Assembly (NCBI GenBank): GCA_035711845.1
Contig: DASTBU010000062.1
Coordinates: 29,700-93,699 of the forward strand
DNA from: DASTBU01 sp035711845
GTDB taxonomy: Bacteria > Acidobacteriota > Vicinamibacteria > Vicinamibacterales > 2-12-FULL-66-21
DNA: 64,000 bases
Reading direction: 5' to 3'
Under the pieces are notes generated by a model, which did no database searches, was not told where the DNA came from, and saw only the letters and a list, made by a program, of their open reading frames with translations. A program made the position numbers and the translations under genes. This document shows positions 7,207-16,552 of this stretch, one piece after another (position 1 is the first letter of the stretch; the number at the start of each line of letters is the position of its first letter).

Positions 7207-10119
7207 CTAAAAAGTCTGTCCGAGGCTGAAGTGGACCGCGGTCCTTGGCTCGAGACGTCCGGCTATCGTTCGCCGATCCAGCTTGAATCCCAGATCCACG
7301 CGCAGGGGTCCGATCGGCGAAGCATACCGGAGACCGAACCCGACAGCGCCCCGGAGCTCACCCGTATCGAAATCAGTCACACGGCGAAAGACGTTGCCGC
7401 CATCGACGAACAGCGCGGCGCCGATATCGCGCCAGACCGGCAGCCGCAGCTCGCCGTTGAGGATCAACACGGCGTTGCCGCCCGTCGGAAACCCGGTCGG
7501 TGAAATGGTGTCGGGCGCGCCCACGCTGTCGAGCGCAAAGCCGCGAATCGTCGTGTCGCCGCCGGCGAAAAACCGCTCGCTGGCCGGCAGGTCTTCGACG
7601 ATGACGGGGGGGCCCGGGATGGGATTGCCCTCCTCGTCGAGCGGCTGCGTCTCGCGTTCGAACCCGTCGGCGAGGCCGACGGCCGCGCGGGTCGCGAACA
7701 CGAAGCCCCTGGTGCGCGGCAGGCGGCGAAACCAGTAGGCCTGCATGTAGGTCTTCATGAACCCGACCTGGCCTCCAAGCGCTCGGGCCGCGATGCTGCC
7801 TTCCATGCTCAGGAACGTTCCGCGCTGCGGATTCAGCAGGTCGTCACGCGTATCGCGGGCGACCGCGGAGGAAAAGCCGGAGAGGCGCACCTGTGGAAAG
7901 GCCCGGTCGATCTGAGCCTGATCCTCTTCGCTCAGCCGTTCGTCGTAGGTCCGCGTGGTGCCCAACGAGTACCGGCCGCTGATGCGGATCGTCTCGCTCA
8001 GCCGTCGAATGAGCTCCGCGTTCACTCCCTTGCGCGTGAAGTTGAAGCTCGATCGAACGCCCTGCTCGATCGCGCCCGTCACGTTCAGGTCGTTCGCGCG
8101 ATACGCTCGAGGCTGGCGAAAAGTCGCGACGATGCGATACTCGCTGATGCCGATGCCTGTGCCGTCCTCCTCCGGGTTGTCAGGCGCATCCCTGGGCCGC
8201 AGGCTCACGCGAGTGAAGAGATTCAGCGACCGGTTCCTGCCGCCGAGATTCCTGCGGCCGATGTCGAAGAATCCGCGCGGACCGAACTCGAGGTGTTCCT
8301 CCGCTTCGCCCCCGGGCCCGGTCGCGCGCAAGCGCTGCGTGAACTCCACGCCGCCGCCGTATGCGATGGCCGTGGCCGGCGCCTCTTCGACCGTGACCAC
8401 GATGTCGTGCCGGTTGGTCCCGCCGTGCGCCACCTCTTCGATCCGGATCCGCCGGAACAACCCGAGCTGCGTGAGCCTGCGCTGGCTCTCGAACCGCGCC
8501 TCGAATCCGAGCGGCGCGCCCGCTTTCAGCTGGAGCTCGCCCAGTATCACGGAGGGATCCGTCTTCTGATTGCCGACGATCAGAATGTGGTCCACGATCG
8601 TCTGCGCTCCCTCGGTGATCGCGAACGTCAGTTCGATGCGCGACCCCTCACCGCTCGCCTTGGGCTGGACGTCCACGGCCACCGACGCATAGCCGAGGTT
8701 CAGGTACTCGAGCACGATCGAGTCGCGATCGGCGACGACGGTCGGCTCGTAGAACGGCGTGCCAGCCGCGGACTTGATGCTGCCGCGCAGGTACTCTTCC
8801 GTGTACGCGGTATTGCCCGTGATCCTCACGGCGTCGATCACGCTCCGGACGCCTTCGGTCACGACGATCACGGGCTGGACGAGTCCTTCGCCGGGCCGGA
8901 CCGGATTCAGCTCGTTGGACGCCGACGCGACGGCCACTGCTGCGAAACCGCGCGTGCGGTAGAAATCCTCGATGGCGTCTGCTGCTGCCGTCAGCTCCGA
9001 CTCACGGTAGACCTCCCCAGGCTGGAGGCCGGCGCGGAGGGCACGCAGCTCGTCAACCGGCACGGCCTGCACGCCGCGGATCTCGAGCTCCTGCGCCACC
9101 CGGTACTGCAGTCCTCGCTTGATCGTGAACACGATGGCCAGCGTGCCGTCGCCTGGTTCCTGCCGAACGCTGACATCGGCCTTCCAGTAGCCCTGCTGGC
9201 GCAGGTAGCCTTCGATCTGCGTCTCCGCGTCCTCGAGCAGATCTTCGTCGATCGATGCCTCGCGCTTGATGCCGGCCAGGTCGTTGAGCCTGTCCTGTGA
9301 GATCGGATCGCCCTCGAAGCGCACGGTCACGGCCGGTCCTGCATTCACGGTCACCAACAGATCGACGACGTTGCCACCGGCGGGCGCCGGCCGAACCGAA
9401 GCGCTCGCCGTGTAGTATCCGCGTTCGCGCAACTGGACGCGGTAGGCGTCGAGCCGCTCCTCAATCCGCGGCGCGCGATACGGGGCGCCCGGGGTTGCCT
9501 CGATGCGGCGCAGCAACGCGTCCTCGCCCATACGGGGATCCCCTTCGACACGTGCGTCGCGGATCCGCGCGCGCGGACCGGCCTCGATCCGGAACCTGAG
9601 CACGGCTCGATCCGGATCGTGCCGTTCCTCCGGCTCCGGGCGCACGCTCGCGCTCAGGTACCCTTCGTCCTGGTACAGGCGGCGCAGGGTCCGCGCCACC
9701 TCGTCGGCGCGGCCGACCGGAGGCGCTTTCCCGAAGCGCTCCGTGACCGTGCTCTCGAGCAGGCCTTGCGACAGCGCCAGGTCACCCGTGAACTCCAGCT
9801 CCTCGACGACGTGGACGGGGACCATCGTGAAGCGCACCCGGACGCCTCCGCCCGGCGCGTCGGAGGCGTCCACCTGGACGTCCTGGAACTGCCGCAGGCT
9901 GTAGAGGTGCGTGATGGATTGGCGGACCTCCTCCATCGACAGCGGACGGCCTGTTCTGACCAGGATAAGCCCCGCAAGTGCCTCGTCTGTTGCAGGCGTG
10001 GCCTCGATGAAGAGGTTGACCTCGTCGACGACACGGCCGACATACCTCGCAGCCGGGGATTGTGCCGCGGCGGGCGGCGCGAGGCACAACAGCAGAACGA
10101 AGAGGATGGAAGGCCGCAT
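7207..10119 (-). CDS. tamA: TamA/BamA-like outer-membrane assembly protein with seven POTRA domains
   Basis: 970 residues: signal peptide (cleavage near AAAQ, residue 20), then seven consecutive POTRA-like units that I delimit at roughly 25-100, 101-180, 181-260, 261-335, 336-420, 421-503 and 504-580. Each has the beta-alpha-alpha-beta-beta pattern with an RGYYTASASV- or QGYWKADVSV-like strand. A C-terminal 16-stranded-type Omp85 barrel follows, with GDTTIRGF, GVGLRYASPIGPLRVDLG-like segments, and a terminal Phe. TamA normally has three POTRAs and BamA five. Its start overlaps the TamB stop by one base (TGATG), which favours a TamA role, but a BamA-like role cannot be excluded. Confidence 0.85.
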   Translation of the reverse strand: MRPSILFVLLLCLAPPAAAQSPAARYVGRVVDEVNLFIEATPATDEALAGLILVRTGRPLSMEEVRQSITHLYSLRQFQDVQVDASDAPGGGVRVRFTMVPVHVVEELEFTGDLALSQGLLESTVTERFGKAPPVGRADEVARTLRRLYQDEGYLSASVRPEPEERHDPDRAVLRFRIEAGPRARIRDARVEGDPRMGEDALLRRIEATPGAPYRAPRIEERLDAYRVQLRERGYYTASASVRPAPAGGNVVDLLVTVNAGPAVTVRFEGDPISQDRLNDLAGIKREASIDEDLLEDAETQIEGYLRQQGYWKADVSVRQEPGDGTLAIVFTIKRGLQYRVAQELEIRGVQAVPVDELRALRAGLQPGEVYRESELTAAADAIEDFYRTRGFAAVAVASASNELNPVRPGEGLVQPVIVVTEGVRSVIDAVRITGNTAYTEEYLRGSIKSAAGTPFYEPTVVADRDSIVLEYLNLGYASVAVDVQPKASGEGSRIELTFAITEGAQTIVDHILIVGNQKTDPSVILGELQLKAGAPLGFEARFESQRRLTQLGLFRRIRIEEVAHGGTNRHDIVVTVEEAPATAIAYGGGVEFTQRLRATGPGGEAEEHLEFGPRGFFDIGRRNLGGRNRSLNLFTRVSLRPRDAPDNPEEDGTGIGISEYRIVATFRQPRAYRANDLNVTGAIEQGVRSSFNFTRKGVNAELIRRLSETIRISGRYSLGTTRTYDERLSEEDQAQIDRAFPQVRLSGFSSAVARDTRDDLLNPQRGTFLSMEGSIAARALGGQVGFMKTYMQAYWFRRLPRTRGFVFATRAAVGLADGFERETQPLDEEGNPIPGPPVIVEDLPASERFFAGGDTTIRGFALDSVGAPDTISPTGFPTGGNAVLILNGELRLPVWRDIGAALFVDGGNVFRRVTDFDTGELRGAVGFGLRYASPIGPLRVDLGFKLDRRTIAGRLEPRTAVHFSLGQTF

Positions 10120-13100
10120 CAGAACCGGTGGCGCATGCGGAAATCGATGGCGAACGTCCCGTCACCGTTCTGCGTCAGGACCCAGCCGAGCCGGTCGCTC
10201 TGATCGTATTCGAGGATGAGGATTTGATCGCGTTGAGTGTTGCCGAGCGAGCGCGCGAACGTCAGGTAGACGCGGTTCGAGATGCGCTGCCCGATGACGA
10301 GCCGCGCCGAGGGCGCCAGCGGATCGGTCTCGTTGCCGAGGTTCGGCGTGATCTGCACGGTCGTGCCGGGCAGCGAGCTCTCGAAGATCCGGCTCACCTG
10401 CCCGGATACCGGGCTGGCAAGGGCGCGCGCGAGTCCCGCCCTGAGGAGGGCTTCTTCGGACTGCCGCGTGCCGGTGGCACTGAGCGCCCGCAGCTCCGCG
10501 TCCCGAACGCTGTTCGGATCCGTCGTGCCGAAGAGGAGCGAGATGATGTCGACCATCGGCAACGGCGGATCCGAGTTCAGCGCCGGCGGCGCGAGCTTGC
10601 TCGGCGTTCCGCTCAATCCGATGGTCACGACGTAGGTCTGTCCCGGGACGCGGACGCGTGTCTCGGCCTCGATATCGAAGAACGGCTCGATCCGCGTCGG
10701 GTTGAGGAAATCCACCGTGCCCTGCGTCACGAGGTAGCGATTGCCTTCGAAGACGACCGCCCCGCGATCGATCTCGGCGCGGCCGAACAGCGTCGGACGA
10801 TCGTAGGTCCCGCCCAGCAGCAAATCGGCGTCGGCGACCATCGTCGCGATGTTGTTCTCGATCCGCAGCGTGCTGGGCGCGGTTATCCGGACGTCGAACC
10901 GGAGCGGGATCGACGCCGCGCGCACGGCGCCTGACGCCGGCCCTGTGTCTCCGCCGGCGAGCGCGAACAGCTCCGGGCTCGCGTCGAAGCGTCTCGTCCA
11001 CAGCGCATCCTGGACGGTCACCGTGCCGCTCAGGAGCAGCGCCGCGAGCGTGCCCGTCAGCTCGAGATCGGCATCGACAACCGACCGGAACCCTTGCGGG
11101 TAGCGCAGGTTCATCCGGGTGCCGGTGGCGGTCAGGTTGAGGTCGCCCAGCCCGAACCCTTTCAGCCCGAGACGCCCGCCGAAAGCGACGTCGCCGCCAC
11201 CGAGCCGGCCGGTCACCCCGTCGAAGTGGAACCCGTCGGCCCCGAACGCGATCGTGCCGTTGATCGCCTCGAGCGAATGCGGCAGCGAGAAGTGCCGCAG
11301 CCGGCCGTCGATGATCGAGGCCGACCCGCCGAATACCGGCTGATCCAGCGGGCCGGTGACCTGCGCGGTCAGCGTGGCCGTACCTCGGCTGCGGATGTCG
11401 CGGAAGAAGCCCTGGAGAATCCCGAGGTTCGCATCGCCGATGGCCTCGAGCGCCAGGCGCCTTTCGTTGATGTCGATCCGTCCGCCGACCTGCAGCTGCG
11501 TGCCTTCTCCCTCCAGGCGCAACCGCCGGATCTCGGCGACGTTCTGATCCAGGGCGAGCTCGATGGGGCCTTCGTTGCGGAGCTGATAGTCGAACAGCTG
11601 CAGGTCCAGCTGTTCCACCGTCGCATCCACGACGAGCTGGTCGCTGTTTGCCAGCTCTCCGACGACCCGGACGATGCCGCCGGCGATGGCGTTCGTGAAC
11701 GGGGACAGCTGCGGCTGGAAGAACCTGATGTAGGGGTCGAGCGACGTATCGGTGAACCGGAACGTCAACTCGCCGTCCATCTCGGGTGTCAGCGCAACGC
11801 GGCCCGAGCCCGAGACCGCGAGACGCGGAGAGGCGACCTCGAGCTCGACGATCGTGAGCAGCTCGTCGCGAAGGGTGAGCCGGCTCGTCAGCTGTCCGAT
11901 CCCTTCGTCGGCCGCAAACAGGTCGTCCATACGGAGGGTCACGTCGTAGCTGGGCGACTCGAACGCTCCCGCACCGGTGGCGTTGAACTGGAGCAGCCCC
12001 GACAGCGGGGCGCGGGGGAAGGACAGGACGGCGAGCGACTCGACGGGAATACGCCGTCCGTCGGCATCGAAGGAGTAGTTCCCATCCCAGCCCACCCACG
12101 CCGCGCCGGTCACCGTCCCGGTGCTCTTGGCGATCTGCAGGCCGTCCACCCGCACACCATTGCCTTCGAACCGCAGCGACGCCGTCGCCTGTTCGAAGGA
12201 TTCGCCGTACGCCGTTCCCTCCTCCACGACGAGACGGCCGAAGCCCTGCGGGGCCAGGTACCTCCCGAAAATGTGGTAATCACCCGAGACGAGGCCGTCC
12301 AGGTTGTAGTCGTCCAGCTCGAAGGCATGCTTGAGGTCGGCCATGGGCCATCGCGTCAGGCGCACGCGCGCGTCGATCTCCTCGCCGCCGTCCCGTCTCG
12401 GGAAACCGAGCGAGAACTGGCCGTCGGCCCGAATCTCCGCCGACGCCGAGCTGAGCACGCTGTTGGAGACTTTCGCGTAGGCATTCTCGATGACCACATC
12501 CGCGCGCGCGGCGCCCCAGACCACATCCCAGGCGCGGATCCGCTCGCCGGTGAAGTGCCCCTTGATCAGCGGCCTGTTGAAGGCGTCGAGCATCACGCCG
12601 TCGAACTGGCCGTGTCCGCCGAGGGGCACCGCGCCCGTTGGTGCACCGAACGCGGTCATGATGCCCGCGAGCACGCGATCGCTTTCCTGCCAGTCCAGGC
12701 TCGTGACGTGGAACGGAATCTCGGAACGCTGCCCGAACGCCGTGCGGCCCTGGAACTGCACGTACGTCCTCGACGTCGCGGCCCAGCTGTCGTCGAGCGT
12801 GATCCACTCGGGATCGAGCGCATAGACGATGCGGCCCGCAACCGGCACGTAGCCGAGCGGCGCCCGCGGGTTGAACGGTCCCTCCACTTCGGGCAGCGTA
12901 CTCATCTGCGCGACGCGGTCTGCGGGCAGTTCGCGCGTCATGGGCGTCGTTCCGGCAGGGGCAGAGACAACGACCTCGCCGCTCCCGCGCTTCTGGACCC
13001 ATTCGCCGAGCGGCCATTCGAGGTGATTGCGGCCCGAGGCGGTCCCGCCGAGGCGGAGCCCCTCGGTCTCCAGGAAATCGGTCAACTGCGGGAGGCTGAC

Positions 13101-14285
13101 GTTCTGGTACTCGACGTCCCACAGGGCGCGCGCCGGCGTGCCCCGCCTGTTCAGCGGCGCCATCCGATAGTCGAATGTCGCGGTGCCGCCATACAGCCGG
13201 CTCGTCGCGTTGGTGATCTCCAGCCGGTCCGACAGCCACAGCACCGCCCCGCGAAGGTCCGGAAACCGCCAGTCGTTCACGCCGGCCACGTCGCTCTGGA
13301 ACGTGCCCTTCAGCTCCCGGCCGCCCTTGAAGAGACGAAACGTTCCGGTGAAATCACCGGCGCCTGATACGTCGAAGTTCTGTCCGTTGAAAAAAATGTT
13401 CTTCTGCGTCGGAAAGTCGATGCGGGACTTGACCTGGTAGAGCTGCTCGGGCCAGCGTCCGAGATCGAGATCACCGGTGACCACCGATCGCGCTCCGTCG
13501 CTCACCAGATCGATCCGGTCGAAGTGGATCCTGCCCCCCACCATGTTGAACCGCGACTCCATGTCGGCACGGAACGGGAGGTACGACAGGATGGCGACGG
13601 TCCCGCCGGAGAATGTCGCGACCCCGCGGTAGTCGCGCGTGGCATCGCTGCGATACAGCTGCACGGTCAGGTTGGGTGCGACGGTGCTCCACGGCGTCCC
13701 GTGATCCGCGTAGGTGAACCGCCCGCGCGTCGCCAGCACCGAGCGAAGCGTCGTCGTGAAGTCGATCGGCTGGGCGTCCGGCTTCCTGGGATCCGGCTTC
13801 AATCGCGGCAGGTTGTGCCGGCCGTTGGGGAAGTCAGGTGATGCGGGGAACGTCTCAATGGCCATGTCCCAGTCGGTCATCGTGACCGATTCGATCACCA
13901 ACCGCCTGCTGAGGGCGGTCCACCACGGAAGCTTGACGGTGATCTTCTTCGCGACCAGGAACGGACGGTCCTGCGGGGTGAGCCCTTCGATCACCAGGTC
14001 GTGCACTTCGAACTCGCCCGGCGTGAGCCTGGCGACGAGGCGACTCATGTGCATCGGCCGCCTCAGGTACTTCGATCCTTCGCGCTCGGCCAAATCCTTC
14101 AGCTGCGGGCCGAGATCGACCGAGAACACCGAGACGATCACTCCGGCGACCACCGCCACGACGAGGGCGAGCACGCGAAGCGCGAAGAGGCTCAGGCCGC
14201 GGCGCTTGCGATTCGGCGCAGCGTCCTCCGCGGTCTGCTCCTTTTGTGGCTCGCCCGTGACGTCCTGCGGGGGATCTTCGGCCAT
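10119..14285 (-). CDS. tamB: TamB-like translocation/assembly module protein (AsmA/TamB superfamily)
   Basis: 1388 residues from ATG 14285, chosen because it overlaps the upstream stop as TGATG; a TTG one codon earlier is less likely. A basic cytoplasmic stretch and one transmembrane helix (ALRVLALVVAVVAGVIVSVF) are followed by a very long, repetitive beta-rich periplasmic region and the C-terminal DUF490/TamB domain, with FFDIEAETRVRVPGQTY and PLPMVDIISLLFG. TamB-like proteins span the periplasm with a hydrophobic groove and cooperate with an Omp85 partner in outer-membrane protein insertion or lipid transport. The partner gene follows immediately. Confidence 0.9.
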   Translation of the reverse strand: MAEDPPQDVTGEPQKEQTAEDAAPNRKRRGLSLFALRVLALVVAVVAGVIVSVFSVDLGPQLKDLAEREGSKYLRRPMHMSRLVARLTPGEFEVHDLVIEGLTPQDRPFLVAKKITVKLPWWTALSRRLVIESVTMTDWDMAIETFPASPDFPNGRHNLPRLKPDPRKPDAQPIDFTTTLRSVLATRGRFTYADHGTPWSTVAPNLTVQLYRSDATRDYRGVATFSGGTVAILSYLPFRADMESRFNMVGGRIHFDRIDLVSDGARSVVTGDLDLGRWPEQLYQVKSRIDFPTQKNIFFNGQNFDVSGAGDFTGTFRLFKGGRELKGTFQSDVAGVNDWRFPDLRGAVLWLSDRLEITNATSRLYGGTATFDYRMAPLNRRGTPARALWDVEYQNVSLPQLTDFLETEGLRLGGTASGRNHLEWPLGEWVQKRGSGEVVVSAPAGTTPMTRELPADRVAQMSTLPEVEGPFNPRAPLGYVPVAGRIVYALDPEWITLDDSWAATSRTYVQFQGRTAFGQRSEIPFHVTSLDWQESDRVLAGIMTAFGAPTGAVPLGGHGQFDGVMLDAFNRPLIKGHFTGERIRAWDVVWGAARADVVIENAYAKVSNSVLSSASAEIRADGQFSLGFPRRDGGEEIDARVRLTRWPMADLKHAFELDDYNLDGLVSGDYHIFGRYLAPQGFGRLVVEEGTAYGESFEQATASLRFEGNGVRVDGLQIAKSTGTVTGAAWVGWDGNYSFDADGRRIPVESLAVLSFPRAPLSGLLQFNATGAGAFESPSYDVTLRMDDLFAADEGIGQLTSRLTLRDELLTIVELEVASPRLAVSGSGRVALTPEMDGELTFRFTDTSLDPYIRFFQPQLSPFTNAIAGGIVRVVGELANSDQLVVDATVEQLDLQLFDYQLRNEGPIELALDQNVAEIRRLRLEGEGTQLQVGGRIDINERRLALEAIGDANLGILQGFFRDIRSRGTATLTAQVTGPLDQPVFGGSASIIDGRLRHFSLPHSLEAINGTIAFGADGFHFDGVTGRLGGGDVAFGGRLGLKGFGLGDLNLTATGTRMNLRYPQGFRSVVDADLELTGTLAALLLSGTVTVQDALWTRRFDASPELFALAGGDTGPASGAVRAASIPLRFDVRITAPSTLRIENNIATMVADADLLLGGTYDRPTLFGRAEIDRGAVVFEGNRYLVTQGTVDFLNPTRIEPFFDIEAETRVRVPGQTYVVTIGLSGTPSKLAPPALNSDPPLPMVDIISLLFGTTDPNSVRDAELRALSATGTRQSEEALLRAGLARALASPVSGQVSRIFESSLPGTTVQITPNLGNETDPLAPSARLVIGQRISNRVYLTFARSLGNTQRDQILILEYDQSDRLGWVLTQNGDGTFAIDFRMRHRF

Positions 14286-14800
14286 CAAGCTATGGTGACG
14301 AGCACGCGGCCGGCGTCAACGGACATCCCGGCCGAGACGGTCACCTCCTTGACGATCCCCGCCTTCGGGGACCTTAACTCATTTTCCATCTTCATCGCTT
14401 CGACGACCACGAGCGGCTGCCGGACCTCGACCTCGTCTCCGGGGCCGACCAGCACCCTGACGACGCGGCCCGGCATCGGCGCCAGCACGGGCCGTTCACC
14501 GGCGCCCTGACCCGCTCCGTCCAGCGATCCGCGGCGAGACCGGCGACCGTTCACGCTCACCGCAACCGTACGTCCTTCGATTACCGCCAGCAGCTCGCCT
14601 GGCGCTCCGCCAGGGGCGATCTGGATCTCGCTGCTCGACGCGCCCTCCCGCTCGAACAGCAGCGACAGGCCGAAAGCTTCGACGCGGGCGGCATTCACGA
14701 GATGCGCCTCGCCATCGAGCACGACCCGGAAGTGGTCCGCGTCGATCCGCTCGACAGAGACCGCGCGCGTCCGGCCTTCGATCTCAATCTCGACGGTCAT
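14285..14800 (-). CDS. Biotin carboxyl carrier protein of an acyl-CoA carboxylase
   Basis: 171 residues from ATG 14800. The C-terminal lipoyl/biotinyl domain (about 103-171) contains VVEAMKMENELRSP with the biotin-accepting Lys at residue 137, plus PMPGRVVRVLV and a matching second hammerhead. The N-terminal 90 residues resemble the BT-like linker of propionyl/methylcrotonyl-type carboxylases rather than AccB of fatty-acid synthesis. Start and stop each share one base with the neighbours (TGATG), coupling it to the biotin carboxylase upstream and TamB downstream. Confidence 0.9.
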   Translation of the reverse strand: MTVEIEIEGRTRAVSVERIDADHFRVVLDGEAHLVNAARVEAFGLSLLFEREGASSSEIQIAPGGAPGELLAVIEGRTVAVSVNGRRSRRGSLDGAGQGAGERPVLAPMPGRVVRVLVGPGDEVEVRQPLVVVEAMKMENELRSPKAGIVKEVTVSAGMSVDAGRVLVTIA

Positions 14801-16314
14801 CAGCGCAAGCCCTCTCGACGCGCTGCCTGGAGCCAGTGGGTCACCGGCGCCGCGTCCGTCCCGGACTGGCTTCGGCCGTGGGCCTTTATGAACGCATCTA
14901 TGCCGACTGCCATCGTCACCAGGTCCTGGTCGCCGGCCGTGAGGCGGCTGAAGGATTCGCCGTGCCTGGACTGCAGGAGCCGATCGAGGTACGTGGTGTC
15001 GTAACGTCCCTCCCGATACTCGGGCTGCTCCATCAACCAGAGGAAGAACGGGATCGTCGTCCGGATCCCGAGGAGCTGATATTCGCCGAGCGCCCGTGCC
15101 ATGCGCGCGATGGCCTCCTCTCTCGAACCGGCCCACGCCACGAGCTTGGCGATCAACGAATCGTAGTGGACCGGAACCGTGTAGCCCGCGCTCACCCCGC
15201 CGTCGTCGCGAATCCCCGGCCCGGCGGCCGGACGGATCGCGCTGACGAGGCCCGGTGACGGCATGAAACCCTGGTCGGGATCCTCTGCGTAGATCCGGCA
15301 CTCGATGGCATGGCCGTGTGGCGTGAGCGCGCGCGCGGGATCGATATCGATTCGTTCGCCGCGGGCGATCCGGATCTGCCATTGCACCAGATCCACGCCG
15401 GTCACCATCTCGGTGACGGGATGCTCGACCTGCAGCCGGGTGTTCATCTCGAGGAAGTAGAAGGACCCGTCCTCGTCCACCAGAAACTCGATGGTGCCCG
15501 CGCTGGTATAGCCCACGGCGCGTGCTACCGAGGCGGCCGCGTCAGCCATCTGCCGACGCAGCTCGGGCGTCACGACGAGCGACGGCGACTCTTCGACGAC
15601 CTTCTGATGGCGCCGCTGGATGGAGCACTCGCGCTCGACGAACGGCAGGACGGTCCCGAACCCATCGCCCAGCAGTTGAATCTCGATGTGGCGGGGCCGC
15701 GCGAGTCGGCGCTCGAGGTAGATGCTCGTGTCTCCGAAGGCCGCTCCCGCCTCGGATCTCGCGGTCCGGATGGCCGCCGGCAGTTCGGAGGGCTCTTCGA
15801 CGGTGCGCATGCCCTTGCCGCCGCCGCCGGCCACCGCCTTGACGACGATGGGATAGCCGATCGTCTCGGCGATTGCCGCAACCTCTTCGTCGAATACGCG
15901 GACGTCGAGCGGTCGCTCGGTGCCGGGGACGACCCGCACGCCCGCGCGGATGGCGGCCGCGCGCGCCGCGGTCTTGCTGCCCATCAGGGAGATGGCGTCC
16001 GGGGAAGGGCCGATGAAGGTCAGGCCGGCGTCGCGGCACGCGCGCGCGAACAGCGGGTTCTCGGCGAGGAAACCGTACCCCGGATGGATGGCATCAGCGC
16101 CCGACCGGCGAGCCGCGTCGATGATGCCGTCGATGCGAAGGTAGCTCCGCGCGGCTGCGCTCGGCCCGAGGTGCAGGGCCTGGCCAGCCTCGCGCACGTG
16201 CCGTGCGTCGCGGTCGCAGTCGGAGTAGACCGCCACCGTCGGGATGCCCATCTCGCGGCACGCGCGAATCACACGGACGGCGATCTCGCCGCGGTTGGCG
16301 ATGAGAATTTTCAC
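14800..16314 (-). CDS. accC: Biotin carboxylase subunit of an acyl-CoA carboxylase
   Basis: 504 residues. It catalyses ATP-dependent carboxylation of the biotin carrier. Visible signatures are the N-terminal KILIANRGEIAVRVIRACRE, HPGYGFLAEN, the ATP-grasp loop KAVAGGGGKGMR and the active-site block FLEMNTRLQVEHPVTEM. It is longer than typical AccC (about 450), with the extra C-terminal segment seen in alpha chains of propionyl- and methylcrotonyl-CoA carboxylases. The carrier gene follows with one-base overlap. The matching carboxyltransferase is probably the gene at 21551-23092, not in the same operon. Confidence 0.92.
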   Translation of the reverse strand: MKILIANRGEIAVRVIRACREMGIPTVAVYSDCDRDARHVREAGQALHLGPSAAARSYLRIDGIIDAARRSGADAIHPGYGFLAENPLFARACRDAGLTFIGPSPDAISLMGSKTAARAAAIRAGVRVVPGTERPLDVRVFDEEVAAIAETIGYPIVVKAVAGGGGKGMRTVEEPSELPAAIRTARSEAGAAFGDTSIYLERRLARPRHIEIQLLGDGFGTVLPFVERECSIQRRHQKVVEESPSLVVTPELRRQMADAAASVARAVGYTSAGTIEFLVDEDGSFYFLEMNTRLQVEHPVTEMVTGVDLVQWQIRIARGERIDIDPARALTPHGHAIECRIYAEDPDQGFMPSPGLVSAIRPAAGPGIRDDGGVSAGYTVPVHYDSLIAKLVAWAGSREEAIARMARALGEYQLLGIRTTIPFFLWLMEQPEYREGRYDTTYLDRLLQSRHGESFSRLTAGDQDLVTMAVGIDAFIKAHGRSQSGTDAAPVTHWLQAARREGLR

Positions 16315-16552
16315 AAATCGCAGATTCTGGGCAGGATGTCCGCGCCGGGGGCTCGAAACGCCCTCACGCCGCCTCGCGCACTGGCTCGGTCAATTGTAAC
16401 AGTAGATGGAGGCGCATGACGGGTCACCTGGACCTCGATGCGATCGACGCGGCCACTGTCGCTCCGCAGCGCTTCGAGGGTACGGTGCGGACCCGAGCCG
16501 GTGGTCTGCGTCCACTCTCGAGTGGAATGGAGGCAGGATGCGAGAGCCGTTC
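16315..16552. other. Intergenic region upstream of accC
   Basis: 238 bp without a confident gene. A short + strand frame from ATG 16416, preceded by GGAGG, would encode about 57 residues but has no recognisable similarity and runs into the end of the HEAT gene. On the - strand TTGACC at 16388-16393 could be a -35 box, but no convincing -10 follows at the right distance. Confidence 0.4.

Noticed and set aside
11094..13367. Long open frame (757 codons) on the + strand opposite tamB
   Set aside because: It mirrors the codon pattern of tamB in GC-rich DNA, has no recognisable domain and no ribosome-binding site.
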